The notes: a model not told the origin generated them from the letters alone. Positions 1 through 9,744 are shown, counted from the stretch's first letter. The stretch: DNA of 64,000 nucleotides from Kitasatospora purpeofusca (GCF_000718025.1 NZ_JODS01000015.1:62001-126000); one strand, 5' to 3'. Numbers and translations: made by a program.

Positions 1-1
1 C

Positions 2-1690
2 CTCACCCGGCGCGCCCTGTGCGCGCTGTACGACCTGCCGCCGGAGCGGGTCCGGGTGGTGGCGGGCCGGGTCGGCGGCGGCTTCGGCGGCAAGCAGGAG
101 ATGCTCACCGAGGACATCGCCGTCCTGGCCGCGCTGCGGCTGCACCGGCCGGTGAAGCTGGAGTTCACCCGGGCCGAGCAGTTCCTCGGCGCCACCACCC
201 GGCACCCGTTCACCATCACGGTGAAGGCGGGCGCGACGGCGGACGGCACCCTGACCGCCCTGAGCTTCCGGGTGGTCGCCAACACGGGGGCGTACGGCAA
301 CCACGGCCCGGCGGTGATGTTCCACAGCGTCGGCGAGTCGATGGGCGTCTACCGGGCGCCGCACAAGAAGGTCGAGGCCTACTCGGTCTACACCAACGGC
401 GTGCCCGCCGGGGCGTTCCGGGGCTACGGCCTGGGCCAGGTGACCTTCGCGGTGGAGTCGGCGATGGACGAGCTGGCCCGCCGGCTGGGCATGGACCCGC
501 TGGAGTTCCGGGAGCGGAACATCATCGGCCCGGGCGAGCACATGGTCGGCCCGGCGGGCGAGGAGGAGGACCTCCACATCGCCTCCTACGGCCTGGACCA
601 GTGCCTGCGGGTGGTGCGGGACGCCCTCGCCGACGACCGCAGCGCCGAACTCGCCCCCGAGGGCTGGCTGGTGGGCCAGGGCTTCGCGACGTCGGCGATC
701 GCGACCGGCCCGCCCGGCGGCCACTTCGCGGACGCCGCCGTGACGCTGCTGGAGGACGGCGGCTACGACATCGCCGTCGGCACGGCCGAGTTCGGCAACG
801 GCACCACCACCGTGCACAAGCAGATCACCGCCGGGGCGCTGGGGACCACGGTCGACCGGATCACCGTCCGGCAGTCCGACACCGACGTGGTCCGCCACGA
901 CACGGGGGCCTTCGGCTCGGCGGGGACCGTGGTCGCGGGCAAGGCGGTGATGAAGGCGGCCAACGCGCTCGCCGAACGCATCCTCAGTTTCACCGCCGAG
1001 TACGCCCGCACCCCGCGCAGCCGGATCACGCTCGGCGCCGAGGCGGTGGAGTGCGAGGGGCGCCCGGTGCCGCTCAAGGAGGTGTTCGCGGCGGCCGCGG
1101 CGCAGGGCGTGACGCTGACCGGGGAGGGGCACTGGGGCGGCTCGCCGCGCTCGGTGGCGTTCAACTCCCAGTGGTTCCGGCTCGCCGTCGACCCCGACAG
1201 CGGGGAGATCCGGATCCTGCGCAGCGTCCACGGGGCCGACGCCGGGCGGGTGATGAACCCGCTGCAGTGCCGCGGCCAGGTCGAGGGCGGCGTGGCGCAG
1301 GCCCTCGGCGCCACCCTGTTCGAACGGGTCCTGGTCGACGAGCGGGGCGAGGTGACCACGGCCGCGTTCCGGCGCTACCGGCTGCCGGCCTTCGCGGACG
1401 TGCCGCGGACCGAGGTGCACTTCTCCGAGACCTCCGACTCGATCGGCCCGCTGGGCGCCAAGTCGATGAGCGAGAGCCCGTTCAACCCGGTGGCGCCGGC
1501 CTTCGCCAACGCGCTGCGCGACGCGACCGGCGTCCGGTTCACCGAGACGCCGTTCCTGCGCGACCGGGTGTGGCAGGCGATCGACGAGCACCGCCGGGGC
1601 GGGGGAGCCGGTGCTGGGGGAACCGGAGCTGGGGGAGCCGGCGGTGGGGCGGCCGGCGGTACGGGCCGGGGCGCACCGGCCGGGGCCTGA
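2..1690 (+). CDS. xanthine dehydrogenase family, molybdopterin-binding subunit (5' end outside window)
   Basis: Large catalytic subunit of a xanthine-dehydrogenase-type molybdenum hydroxylase, which oxidises purines or other N-heterocycles in the cytoplasm with small FeS and FAD partners that would lie upstream of the window. About 562 residues are visible. The substrate/cofactor loop GGGFGGKQE is near visible residue 25, GAFRGYG near 137, and the C-terminal active-site region GAKSMSESP, with the expected Glu, near 485. The end is a low-complexity Gly/Ala tail. The N-terminal part is cut by the window edge. The exact substrate cannot be told. The PucR-type regulator that follows fits a purine-catabolism setting, though this is inference. 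Confidence 0.93.
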   Translation, partial: LTRRALCALYDLPPERVRVVAGRVGGGFGGKQEMLTEDIAVLAALRLHRPVKLEFTRAEQFLGATTRHPFTITVKAGATADGTLTALSFRVVANTGAYGNHGPAVMFHSVGESMGVYRAPHKKVEAYSVYTNGVPAGAFRGYGLGQVTFAVESAMDELARRLGMDPLEFRERNIIGPGEHMVGPAGEEEDLHIASYGLDQCLRVVRDALADDRSAELAPEGWLVGQGFATSAIATGPPGGHFADAAVTLLEDGGYDIAVGTAEFGNGTTTVHKQITAGALGTTVDRITVRQSDTDVVRHDTGAFGSAGTVVAGKAVMKAANALAERILSFTAEYARTPRSRITLGAEAVECEGRPVPLKEVFAAAAAQGVTLTGEGHWGGSPRSVAFNSQWFRLAVDPDSGEIRILRSVHGADAGRVMNPLQCRGQVEGGVAQALGATLFERVLVDERGEVTTAAFRRYRLPAFADVPRTEVHFSETSDSIGPLGAKSMSESPFNPVAPAFANALRDATGVRFTETPFLRDRVWQAIDEHRRGGGAGAGGTGAGGAGGGAAGGTGRGAPAGA

Positions 1691-1698
1691 GGCGGAAG

Positions 1699-1736
1699 CG
1701 CGCGGCCGACCCGCTTGAGGTCGGGGCGGCCGCGCG
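1699..1736 (+). terminator. GC-rich hairpin after the molybdenum-subunit gene
   Basis: CGCGCGGCC plus GACC on the left pair with GGTC and GGCCGCGCG on the right, with a five-base bulge and a short loop. It begins 9 bases after the stop codon. There is no clear T-tract, as is usual for streptomycete terminators. Confidence 0.5.
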
Positions 1737-1927
1737 TTCCCCGCACACCGATCCAAGCGCGGCGCCACTGTCCGGACCACTGGACATCGGTACCACCCGC
1801 GGGCCCCGCCCCCGGGTGATCGAACAAGAGGGAAGAAGACTCGTGGTCCTTGCATTTACCATGCCCGAACGCACAGAAACATCGCATGGGCGAGGGCAGT
1901 CCGCGCGTACGGCACAGGGAGCACAAC

Positions 1928-3682
1928 ATGATCGTCGGGGACCTCCTGGCGCTGGACGAACTGCACATCGAGGTGGCCTGGGCGACCCCCGACCTGCTCG
2001 GCCGCGAGGTCACCGGGGTGACCTCTACTGACCTCCAGGACCCCGCCCGCTACCTCCGGCCGGGCGAGGTCGTGCTCACCGGCCTGGTCTGGTGGCGGCC
2101 CGAGGACACCCGCCCCGCCCCGAGGCTCGCCACCGCCCTGCGCTTCGCCAACGCCCTGCGCAGCGCCGAGGCGGCGGCGCTGCTGGCCGGCGAGGGCACC
2201 CACGGCACCGTCCCGCCCGAGCTGGCCGAGGCCTGCCGCCGCCACGGCGTACCGCTGCTGTCCGTGCCCAGCGGCACCAGCTTCCGGGCCGTCACCGACC
2301 GGATCTACCTGCGGCTGTGGGGCGACCTCCAGGCCGGCGCCGAGGGCCGGGCCGGCCTGCCGGCCGAGGTGCGGCGCACCCTGACCTCGATGCTGGGCGC
2401 GGACGCGCCGCTGGACGGACTGCTGCGCCGGGCCGTCGCCGACCTGGGCGTGCCCGACTGCTCCCTGCTCACCGGCGCCGGCCGGGTGCTGGCCTCCTCG
2501 GCGGACGCCCGCCCGGGCCGGCCGCGAACCGCGGTCCCGCCGCGAGCCCCGGCCACCGTCCCGGCCCCGGCCCGGCTCCCGGTCCCCACCCTGGTCCCGG
2601 CCCTCGCCCCCGCCCCGATCCAGGTCGGCCCGCCCGGCACCACGCCCTTCGACGGCTGGCTGCTGCAGCCGCACACCGAGCCGGGGCCCGCCGCCGCCAC
2701 GATGCTGCACGGCCTGGCCGAACTGCTCGCACCGCTCGCCGAACGCGCCCGGGCCACCGCCGCCGCCCAGCGCCAGGCCGGTACCCGGCTGCTGGAACTC
2801 CTCGCCGCCGGCGCCGACCCGGAGGCCGACCACGCCCTGTCCCTCGCCGGACTGCCGCCGCGGCTGCCGCTCACCCCCGTCGCCGCCCGCTTCGGAAGCG
2901 CTGCGGGAAGCGCCGGGGGAAGCACCGCCGCAACCGTCCCCGGTACCGCCCCGGGCACCGCCGCCCCGCCCGGTCCGGCCGACCCCTCCGGGGCCTGGGC
3001 CGCCGCGGCGCTCGCCGAGGCCCTGCACCCGACCGCCGCCCCGTTCGTCGCCGCCCCGGACGGCCGCGGCGGCGCCGTGGCACTGGTCGCCCTCCCCGAG
3101 GACGCCGTCGCCGCCGCCCTGGACCTCACCCTGCCCCGGCTCGACGAAAGGCCCGGCCAGACCGGCCCCCGCGCCCAGGCCGGACCGGGAGGTCCCGCCG
3201 CCGGCGTCGGCCCCACCGTCCCGCCCACCGCCGCCGACCTGCGCCCGGCCCTGGTGCAGGCCCGCTACGCCCTGGACGCCCGCCCGCCCGGCGCGGTCGG
3301 CCGCTGGGCGAGCACGGTCTCCCTCGCCGACCTGCTGCGCGGCATCCCGCCCGAGGTCACCGCCGCCTTCCACCAGCGGCTGCTCGCCCCGCTGGTCGAC
3401 CACGACCGGCACAACACGGTCTCCCTGGTCGCCACCCTCGACGCCTTCCTGCGCCACAACGCCTCCTGGTCCCGCACCGCCGAGGCCCTGCACGTCCACG
3501 TCAACACCGTGCACTACCGGGTCAAGCGGATCGAGGAACTGACCGGCCGGAGCCTGCTGCGGCTCGACGACCGGCTCGACCTGCGCACCGCCCTGCTCTG
3601 CGCCCCATCCGCTCTGCTCCGCGCCCCCGCCGCTCCGGAGGCGCCGATCGTGGCCAAGGGTCGTGCGCGCCGGGCCGGCTGA
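1928..3682 (+). CDS. PucR family transcriptional regulator
   Basis: DNA-binding regulator of 584 residues. The N-terminal PucR domain (about residues 1-125, beginning MIVGDLLALDELHIEVAW) is the purine-catabolism-regulator type. A very Ala/Pro-rich middle follows, then the C-terminal PucR helix-turn-helix near residues 500-550 (HNASWSRTAEALHVHVNTVH). The ATG at 1928 was chosen because homologues begin at this motif and GGGA lies just upstream. An in-frame start at 1850 would add an unlikely 26-residue leader. It lies 237 bases after the molybdenum hydroxylase gene on the same strand, so it may control purine or related oxidation. The effector is unknown. Confidence 0.93.
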   Translation: MIVGDLLALDELHIEVAWATPDLLGREVTGVTSTDLQDPARYLRPGEVVLTGLVWWRPEDTRPAPRLATALRFANALRSAEAAALLAGEGTHGTVPPELAEACRRHGVPLLSVPSGTSFRAVTDRIYLRLWGDLQAGAEGRAGLPAEVRRTLTSMLGADAPLDGLLRRAVADLGVPDCSLLTGAGRVLASSADARPGRPRTAVPPRAPATVPAPARLPVPTLVPALAPAPIQVGPPGTTPFDGWLLQPHTEPGPAAATMLHGLAELLAPLAERARATAAAQRQAGTRLLELLAAGADPEADHALSLAGLPPRLPLTPVAARFGSAAGSAGGSTAATVPGTAPGTAAPPGPADPSGAWAAAALAEALHPTAAPFVAAPDGRGGAVALVALPEDAVAAALDLTLPRLDERPGQTGPRAQAGPGGPAAGVGPTVPPTAADLRPALVQARYALDARPPGAVGRWASTVSLADLLRGIPPEVTAAFHQRLLAPLVDHDRHNTVSLVATLDAFLRHNASWSRTAEALHVHVNTVHYRVKRIEELTGRSLLRLDDRLDLRTALLCAPSALLRAPAAPEAPIVAKGRARRAG

Positions 3683-3810
3683 CGATCAGTCGGAGCGGCG
3701 CGGATCCGGAACCGCCCTTGTTGGTGGTATCCCTGCACAGGACGGTTGCGGTCGCCTATCCTCCAGGCGCACGGCGAGGTACGGCCTCGCCGGACGGCTG
3801 GGGGGTCGCG

Positions 3811-5901
3811 GTGGTTCTGCACGGGCGTGCAGCGGTGTTCGAGACGGTCGTACCTTCACTCGTCGGCCTGGAAGTGAACGGCGAGGAACCGGGCGTCAGG
3901 ACGCGGCGGCTGCCCGTCCCGAACGGCACCCCGCCGGTGGTCGAGTGCGCGGGCGGGCGCCTCAGCGGGCGCACCGCCCTCCTGGCCGGCCTGGACGCGC
4001 GGTACGCCGCCCACCTGCGCCGGGCCTCGGCGGACCTCGGCCGCCCCGACCTCGGCCGAGCCGACCTCGCACTGGCCGCCGACGACGAGGACCCGACCCG
4101 GCGCAACGCCTCGCACCTCTCGGACCTGCTGTTCCACCTGCGCCACGAGCTGAGCCGCCGGCCCGGGGACTTCGGCGGCACCATCGCCTTCCCCCGGCTC
4201 ACCCAGGGCCTGCTGGCGGTGACCTCCTGGCAGGCCGTCGGCGCCGGCGAGCCGGAGGCGGCCGTCGGGCGCCTGGAGAGCCTGCTCCGGGAGACCGTCC
4301 CACCCGGGCCCGCCCGGCGCGCCCGGGTGGCCCAGTGGATGCGCCAGGCGGCCCCCGGCGCGGCCGCGGCGGCGGGCCCCGGGGCAGCGCCGAACACGCT
4401 CGTCGCCCGCCTGGTCGACCTCGTCACCCCCGAACTGCTCGGCCCCTCCGCCCACCGGCAGGGCCTGCGCTGGTGGGCCGTCCGCCAGGTCGCCGGCCCG
4501 GGCACCGACCACGTCCAGCTGTCCGAACTGGCCCGGCGCTTCCGCGGCGACCCGGACGACCGGGAGGCCGCGGAGCGCCAACTGATCGCCGCGTTCCTGG
4601 CCGACATCGACAGCCACTACACCTGGTCGCGCCGGATGAACCGGCTGCCGCGCCCGCTGCTGCTCCTCGACAACGCCCACACCCCGCTCGGCCGGCCGGT
4701 GGTGCGCGCGCTGCTCCGGGTCTGGCACGAGGAACCGGCCGGGACCCGGCCGGGCGTGATCACCACCGTCCTGGCCGGGGAGCCCTCCGACCCCGACGAC
4801 ACCGCGGCGTCGACGCGCCGCGCCCCGGGCCCGTTCTGGCGCCAGGACCGCCCCGGAACGGCGGCCGACTGGACGGTGCGGCTGCCGCTGGCCCCGCTCG
4901 GGCTGGAGGAGATCACCCTGATGTTCGGCACCGAGCACCCCCCGTCCGGCACCGCCCGGGTGATCCACCGCCTCAGCGCGGGCCGCGCCGGGATCGCCCA
5001 CGCCCTGGTGGAGGCCGCCCGGAGGGCCGTCCGCCAGCGCGACAGCGCGGAGCCGCGCTGGCTGCTCGACCTCCCGGCCCACGACGCGCCCGCGCGCACG
5101 GTCCACGAGCAGCTGCTCCGGGTCCTGGTCCCCGGGGAGCGCGACCGGGAGCGGCTCATGTTCTACAGCCCGGCCCTCGACGACGGTGCCGCCGACCTGC
5201 TCGGCGCCTACTACCCGCGGACCGACCACAGCCCGCTGGACGTCCAGGAGGCCAGGCGGCTGCTCGAACGCAACCACTGGGCCGCCGCACACCATGCCGC
5301 CCATGCCACCGCCACGCCGCAGGCCGTCGTCGACGCGCCGTTCGTCCAGGACCGCACCATGCGCACCCTGCTCGGCCACCGCCTCGCCGTCCAGGTCGCC
5401 GGCGAGCGCGACATGCAGACCTGGCGGCACCTGCACGGCACCGTGCGCGCGCGGTACGCGCCGACCGGCGCTGGGCTGCCCGACCAGGCCCTCCACCACG
5501 CGCTCGCCGTGCACGACACCGGAGTCGTCGTCCGCACCCTGCACCAGCGCCTGGCCGAGCGGAGCGCCGCCGACTGGCTCGCCTCGGTCAACCTGATCTG
5601 CTCCGCCCCGCACCCGCCGGAGCCGGTGCCGACCGCCGCCGCGACGAACGAGCAGTGCCAGGCCTGCCGGCACGGCGAGATCGCCGTGCACCAGGCGATC
5701 GACCGGCTGGTGGTCAGCCTGTGGGTGCAGTCGCACCCGCTCTCGGTGCCCACCCCGGCGCTGATCGACAGTGTCCGGCTGCAACTGCTCACCCTGGCCC
5801 AGTACACCGGGGCGGCCGACCAGGCGGTGTTCTTCCAGGCGCACGAGACCTGGCCCGGACGGCTGCGCCGCTGGCACCAGGCACCCGACCTGCCGACCTG
5901 A
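3811..5901 (+). CDS. STAND-like NTPase of unknown function with a degenerate P-loop
   Basis: Soluble protein of 696 residues with no signal peptide or membrane segment. Near the N-terminus is GGRLSGRT (residues 48-55), which fits the Walker A spacing but has Arg where Lys is normal. A Walker B-like strand LLLLDNAH lies near residue 283. This suggests a STAND/AAA-like switch NTPase, possibly weakened in hydrolysis. The C-terminal part is helical, with Cys597 and a CQACRHGE segment (Cys616, Cys619) that could bind zinc. I do not recognise a named family. The GTG start follows a G-rich site; another GTG lies at 3835. The next gene, 88 bases downstream, encodes a membrane-anchored binding-fold protein and is likely its partner. 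Confidence 0.8.
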   Translation: MVLHGRAAVFETVVPSLVGLEVNGEEPGVRTRRLPVPNGTPPVVECAGGRLSGRTALLAGLDARYAAHLRRASADLGRPDLGRADLALAADDEDPTRRNASHLSDLLFHLRHELSRRPGDFGGTIAFPRLTQGLLAVTSWQAVGAGEPEAAVGRLESLLRETVPPGPARRARVAQWMRQAAPGAAAAAGPGAAPNTLVARLVDLVTPELLGPSAHRQGLRWWAVRQVAGPGTDHVQLSELARRFRGDPDDREAAERQLIAAFLADIDSHYTWSRRMNRLPRPLLLLDNAHTPLGRPVVRALLRVWHEEPAGTRPGVITTVLAGEPSDPDDTAASTRRAPGPFWRQDRPGTAADWTVRLPLAPLGLEEITLMFGTEHPPSGTARVIHRLSAGRAGIAHALVEAARRAVRQRDSAEPRWLLDLPAHDAPARTVHEQLLRVLVPGERDRERLMFYSPALDDGAADLLGAYYPRTDHSPLDVQEARRLLERNHWAAAHHAAHATATPQAVVDAPFVQDRTMRTLLGHRLAVQVAGERDMQTWRHLHGTVRARYAPTGAGLPDQALHHALAVHDTGVVVRTLHQRLAERSAADWLASVNLICSAPHPPEPVPTAAATNEQCQACRHGEIAVHQAIDRLVVSLWVQSHPLSVPTPALIDSVRLQLLTLAQYTGAADQAVFFQAHETWPGRLRRWHQAPDLPT

Positions 5902-5989
5902 CCCGGGCCCGGAACCTGACCCGGAACCTGGCCCTGGTCCGGTCCTGCCCGCCTCGTTCGACCCGCCCGACCTTAGGAGACGCCCGACC

Positions 5990-7522
5990 GTGAAACTGGA
6001 ACTGCCCCAAGGGCCCCTGAACCGCGCGCTGGTGATCCTGCTGGCGGTCGCCGTCCTCGGCACCGCCGGGTACTTCGGCTACGGCTTCCTGACGGATCCC
6101 AGCTGCGCCACGGGCGTGAAGAAGGTCAGGAACGAGTGCGTCGGCGTCACCGACGGCTCGTACGTCTTCAACGACGACCTGGGGCCGGTGACCGCGCGCA
6201 TCAAGGAGGAGAACGACAGCGTGGCCGGGAAGCACCCGGTCACCTTGGCGCTGATGATCCCGCTGGTCTCCGACCAGCAGGCCGAGCGGCGCGAGATGGT
6301 CGAGCAGGTCCAGGGCGCCTACCTCGCCCAGTACCGGGCCAACCGGGAGAGCGGCAAGCAGCCGCCGGTCCGCCTGGTCCTCGCCAACCCCGGCCGGGAG
6401 TACGGGGAGTGGCGTCGCGTGTCGGACCAGCTGGCCAAGGCGGCGGCCGACGGCAAGCAGAACCTGCGGGCCGTCACCGGCATCAACATCAGCATCACCA
6501 ACAGCGAGGCCGCGGTGCACTACCTCACGGCGGACAAGCACATCCCGGTCGTCGCCGGCCCGATGACCGCCGACGACATCGTCAACAGCGTCGCCGATCC
6601 GCGCCACTACCCGGGCCTGGCCCGGATCGCTCCCAGCAACAGCGACCAGGCGGCCGCCCTCGCCGCCTACGGGGCGGGGATCAAGCCGGCCGAGACCCTG
6701 GTGGTCGAGGACACCCGGGAGAACGACAACTACCTCGCCACCCTGCGGGCCACCTTCGCCAAGCTCACCAAGGGCGCGCCCAACGAGCCGGAGACCTTCG
6801 AGTCCCCGAAGGACTTCACCCAGGAGGGGAACCTCGGCAACGTCTTCCAACGGATGGTGCCCGAGATCTGCAGCTCCAACGCGTCCACCCTGTTCTTCGC
6901 CGGCCGCCCGGTGCAACTGCGGCTGTTCCTGGTGGCGCTGGGCGACCGGAAGTGCAACAAGCCCTACACCGTCATCACCGGCTCGCACGCCTCCACACTG
7001 ATGGTCGACCAGGAGTTCGAGAAGCACTGGAACGCGCTCACCAAGAGTCAGGGCATCACCGTGCGCTACACGGCGCTCGCCCACCCCGACAGCTGGGGCG
7101 AGGCGAGCACCGAGGGCCCCGGCGGCTCCAAGGGCCCGACCGCCGAACTCGCCGCCCTGCTGAAGGCGGACGACACCAAGCAGCCCGACCGGATCGGGCC
7201 CGCCGACCGCCGCGACGGCCGGATCATCATCACCTACGACGCGGTGACCACCGCCGTCGAGGGGATCCGCAAGGACGTCGGCGAGTCCGTGGCCATGCCC
7301 TCGCTCGACGACGTCACCCAGAGCTGGCGCCGGCTCCACGGCGGCAACCGGGTGGACGGCGCCAGCGGCTGGATCTGCCTCGACCAGTACGGCAACCCGT
7401 ACAACAAGGCCGTCCCGATCGTCCACCTGGACCCGACCGTCCGCGGCGCCGTCCTGGACGCCGTCGCCTGGCCGCTCGGCCACGCCCCCGACAGCAACTG
7501 CTCCATCGGCGCCGGGGGCTGA
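5990..7522 (+). CDS. membrane-anchored periplasmic-binding-fold protein (LivJ/Peripla_BP_6 type)
   Basis: Protein of 510 residues. After a very short cytoplasmic N-terminus comes one hydrophobic helix (about residues 13-33) with no lipobox or clear cleavage site, so it is probably an uncleaved anchor with the rest outside. Cys39 and Cys50 flank a short loop before the type I periplasmic-binding fold (about residues 80-505), as in branched-chain amino-acid receptors. No permease or ATPase gene is nearby, which argues against an ordinary transporter component. The GTG start has AGGAGA nine bases upstream. The pairing with the preceding NTPase suggests a ligand sensor, but this is inference. Confidence 0.83.
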   Translation: MKLELPQGPLNRALVILLAVAVLGTAGYFGYGFLTDPSCATGVKKVRNECVGVTDGSYVFNDDLGPVTARIKEENDSVAGKHPVTLALMIPLVSDQQAERREMVEQVQGAYLAQYRANRESGKQPPVRLVLANPGREYGEWRRVSDQLAKAAADGKQNLRAVTGINISITNSEAAVHYLTADKHIPVVAGPMTADDIVNSVADPRHYPGLARIAPSNSDQAAALAAYGAGIKPAETLVVEDTRENDNYLATLRATFAKLTKGAPNEPETFESPKDFTQEGNLGNVFQRMVPEICSSNASTLFFAGRPVQLRLFLVALGDRKCNKPYTVITGSHASTLMVDQEFEKHWNALTKSQGITVRYTALAHPDSWGEASTEGPGGSKGPTAELAALLKADDTKQPDRIGPADRRDGRIIITYDAVTTAVEGIRKDVGESVAMPSLDDVTQSWRRLHGGNRVDGASGWICLDQYGNPYNKAVPIVHLDPTVRGAVLDAVAWPLGHAPDSNCSIGAGG

Positions 7523-7523
7523 C

Positions 7524-7579
7524 GAGCGCCGACGAGCGGCGTCGACGAGGGCTGGCGAGGGCTGGCGAGCGCCGACGAG
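7524..7579. repeat. 13-bp direct repeat between convergent genes
   Basis: GAGCGCCGACGAG occurs at 7524-7536 and again at 7567-7579, separated by smaller GAGGGCTGGC repeats. It fills most of the gap between the binding-fold gene and the convergent histidine kinase. No function is evident. Confidence 0.6.
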
Positions 7580-7593
7580 GACCGACGGCCGCG

Positions 7594-8988
7594 CTACCCG
7601 CGGCGCGCGGCGGGGACGGCGCGGGGGAGGGTGAAACCGACCTCCGCGCCGCCCCCCGGGCCGGTGCCCGCGAACACCGTGCCCCCGTCGGCGGTGACGA
7701 GGTCGTGCACGATCGCGAGCCCCAGCCCGGAACCCGGCGTCGACTGGGTGCCCGCGCCCCGGTAGAAGCGGTCGAAGACGGCGTCCCGCTCCTCGGGCCC
7801 GATCCCCGGCCCGAGGTCGCGCACCACCAGCCGCACGTACGGCACCCCCGGCCGGGCCCGGCCCCGGCCCGCACCGGCGGGCGCCGACTCGACCAGCACC
7901 GTGACGGGGGTGTCCCCGGGACTGAACTTGACCGCGTTGGCCAGCAGGTTGTCGATGCAGCGGTGCAGCGCGCGCGGCCGCGCGAGCACCACCACCGCCC
8001 CGTCCCGGTCCGGCCCCGCGCCCGCCGCGCCGACGTCGATGACCCGCCCGGTGCGCCGCCGGAAGCGTTCCGCGCAGTCCTCGGCCGCCGCCGCCAGGTC
8101 CAGCGGCACCTGGTCCTCGTCGGCCTGCCGGTCGGTGGCCAGCTCGACCAGCTCGCGCACCAGTTCGTCGAGCGCGACGCTCTCCGTGACCAGGGTGCCG
8201 AGGATCTTCTCCTCGTCCTCGGGAGCCAGCCGGCCACGGGCCCGCTGCAACAGCTCCGCGCTCCCGCGCACCGAGGTGAGCGGGGTCCGCAGCTCGTGGC
8301 TGGCGTTCTGCACCAGCCGCTGCTGCGCCTCCCGGGAGCGGCGCAGCGCGTCGAGCATCACCTCGAACGCGAGGGTCAGCCGGCCCACCTCGTCGCGCCC
8401 CGCGGCCGGGAGCGCGGTGCCGAGGTCCTGGGTCGAGCTGATCCGCTCGGCGGCGCGGGCCAGCCGGCGCATCGGGCGCAGGATCCGGCCGATCAGCAGC
8501 CAGCTGAGCGCGGCGCAGGCGGCGGCCGAGCCCGCCGTCGTCCAGCTGATCCGCCCGAGGAACTCCTGGTCCATCCGCTCGGCGTCCGCGTAGTCCTGAC
8601 TGACGACCAGGGCCCCGTGCCCCTCGCCGCGTCCCAGGACCAGCACCCCGAAGGTGCGGTCGCCGACCGTGGTCTCGGCCGTCAGCCGTCCCTCCCCGGA
8701 GCGGGCGACGGCGAGCGCGCCCGGCGGGACCGGCAGGGCGGCGCGGCCGGGGGAGAGCGGCCGGACCGTGCCGTCCGGGAGGAGCAGCTGCTCGGCGGTG
8801 TCGGGCCGCTCGGCGGGGACCCGCCCGGCGTCGAGGACGGCGGCGACGGCGTCCGCGCGGTCGACCAGCGCCCGGTCGAACTGGTCGGCGACCATTCCGG
8901 TGACGCCGCGGTAGGAGCTGACGACGGAGACGACGATGGCCAGCAGGGTGGCGGCCACCACCACGAGGGTGATCCTGGTGCGCAGCAC
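7594..8988 (-). CDS. sensor histidine kinase, OmpR/MprB type
   Basis: Membrane sensor kinase of 464 residues. In order: transmembrane helix 1 (about 7-27), an extracellular segment of about 115 residues, helix 2 (about 150-170), HAMP, HisKA with SHELRTP (phospho-accepting His231), and an HATPase domain with NLLANAVKFS, DLGPGIG and GSGLGLAI. It autophosphorylates and passes phosphate to the upstream-encoded response regulator. Its GTG start overlaps the regulator's TAG stop by one base, indicating translational coupling. The signal is unknown. The neighbouring secreted peptidase and deacetylase suggest a possible cell-wall context. Confidence 0.95.
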   Translation of the reverse strand: MLRTRITLVVVAATLLAIVVSVVSSYRGVTGMVADQFDRALVDRADAVAAVLDAGRVPAERPDTAEQLLLPDGTVRPLSPGRAALPVPPGALAVARSGEGRLTAETTVGDRTFGVLVLGRGEGHGALVVSQDYADAERMDQEFLGRISWTTAGSAAACAALSWLLIGRILRPMRRLARAAERISSTQDLGTALPAAGRDEVGRLTLAFEVMLDALRRSREAQQRLVQNASHELRTPLTSVRGSAELLQRARGRLAPEDEEKILGTLVTESVALDELVRELVELATDRQADEDQVPLDLAAAAEDCAERFRRRTGRVIDVGAAGAGPDRDGAVVVLARPRALHRCIDNLLANAVKFSPGDTPVTVLVESAPAGAGRGRARPGVPYVRLVVRDLGPGIGPEERDAVFDRFYRGAGTQSTPGSGLGLAIVHDLVTADGGTVFAGTGPGGGAEVGFTLPRAVPAARRG

Positions 8989-9686
8989 TACGCGGCCCGC
9001 ACGAGGTAGCCGACGTTGCGGACGGTGTGGATCAGCCGGGGCTCGCCGCCCTCCTCGCTCTTGCGGCGCAGGTAGCCGATGTAGACATCGAGCGAGCGCG
9101 AGTCGGTGTCGAAGTCGTAGCCCCAGATCCGCTCGTAGATCTGCGGGCGGGTCAGCACCGCGCCCTGGTTGCGCAGCAGCAGTTCCAGCAGGTCGAACTC
9201 GGTCTTGGTGAGGTCGAGGAGCCGTCCGCCGCGGTGGGCGCGGCGCGCGGCGGTGTCCAGCGCGAGGTCCTGGCAGGCCAGCACGCCCGAGTCGGCGGGC
9301 GGGGCGGAGCGCCGGAGCAGGGCGCGTATCCGGGCCAGCAGCTCCTCGGTGGCGAAGGGCTTGGCCAGGTAGTCGTCCGCCCCGGCGTCCAGCCCGGCGA
9401 CCCGGTCGCCGAGCTGGTGCCGGGCGGTGAGCACCAGGACCGGCAGCCGGTCGCCGCGGCGGCGCAGCATCCGGCACAGGGCGAGCCCGTCCAGCCGGGG
9501 CATCACCACGTCCACCACGGCGAGGTCGGGGCGGTGGCGCTCCAGCAGCTCCAGGGCGTCCTGCCCGTCGGTGGCGGTCAGGACCCGGTAGCCCTCGAAG
9601 CGCAGCAACTGGTCGAGGGTGGTGCGGACACCGGGGTCGTCCTCGACGACGAGCACGGTGCGGCCGTGGGTGGTGGCATCTGTCAT
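8988..9686 (-). CDS. response regulator, OmpR family
   Basis: DNA-binding regulator of 232 residues. The receiver domain has the acidic pair at Glu15-Asp17, phospho-accepting Asp59 (VVDVVMP), TAR and the conserved Lys in YLAKPF. A C-terminal winged helix (about 135-230) carries the recognition region SLDVYIGYLRRK. It is the partner of the overlapping downstream kinase. The ATG at 9686 was used; a GTG a few codons upstream is possible and the ribosome-binding site is weak for both. The targets are not visible. The divergently read area upstream is occupied by a peptidase gene on the same strand. Confidence 0.95.
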   Translation of the reverse strand: MTDATTHGRTVLVVEDDPGVRTTLDQLLRFEGYRVLTATDGQDALELLERHRPDLAVVDVVMPRLDGLALCRMLRRRGDRLPVLVLTARHQLGDRVAGLDAGADDYLAKPFATEELLARIRALLRRSAPPADSGVLACQDLALDTAARRAHRGGRLLDLTKTEFDLLELLLRNQGAVLTRPQIYERIWGYDFDTDSRSLDVYIGYLRRKSEEGGEPRLIHTVRNVGYLVRAA

Positions 9687-9744
9687 GGCGTCATTCTCGC
9701 TGGTCACGGCGGACGGTCGGGGTGCGGACGGTTCTCCGTCGGTG

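Noticed and set aside
2092..3810. Upstream extension of the NTPase gene across the PucR gene
   Set aside because: The extension is an Arg/Pro-rich shadow of the PucR reading frame; homologous-looking sequence begins only near the GTG at 3811.
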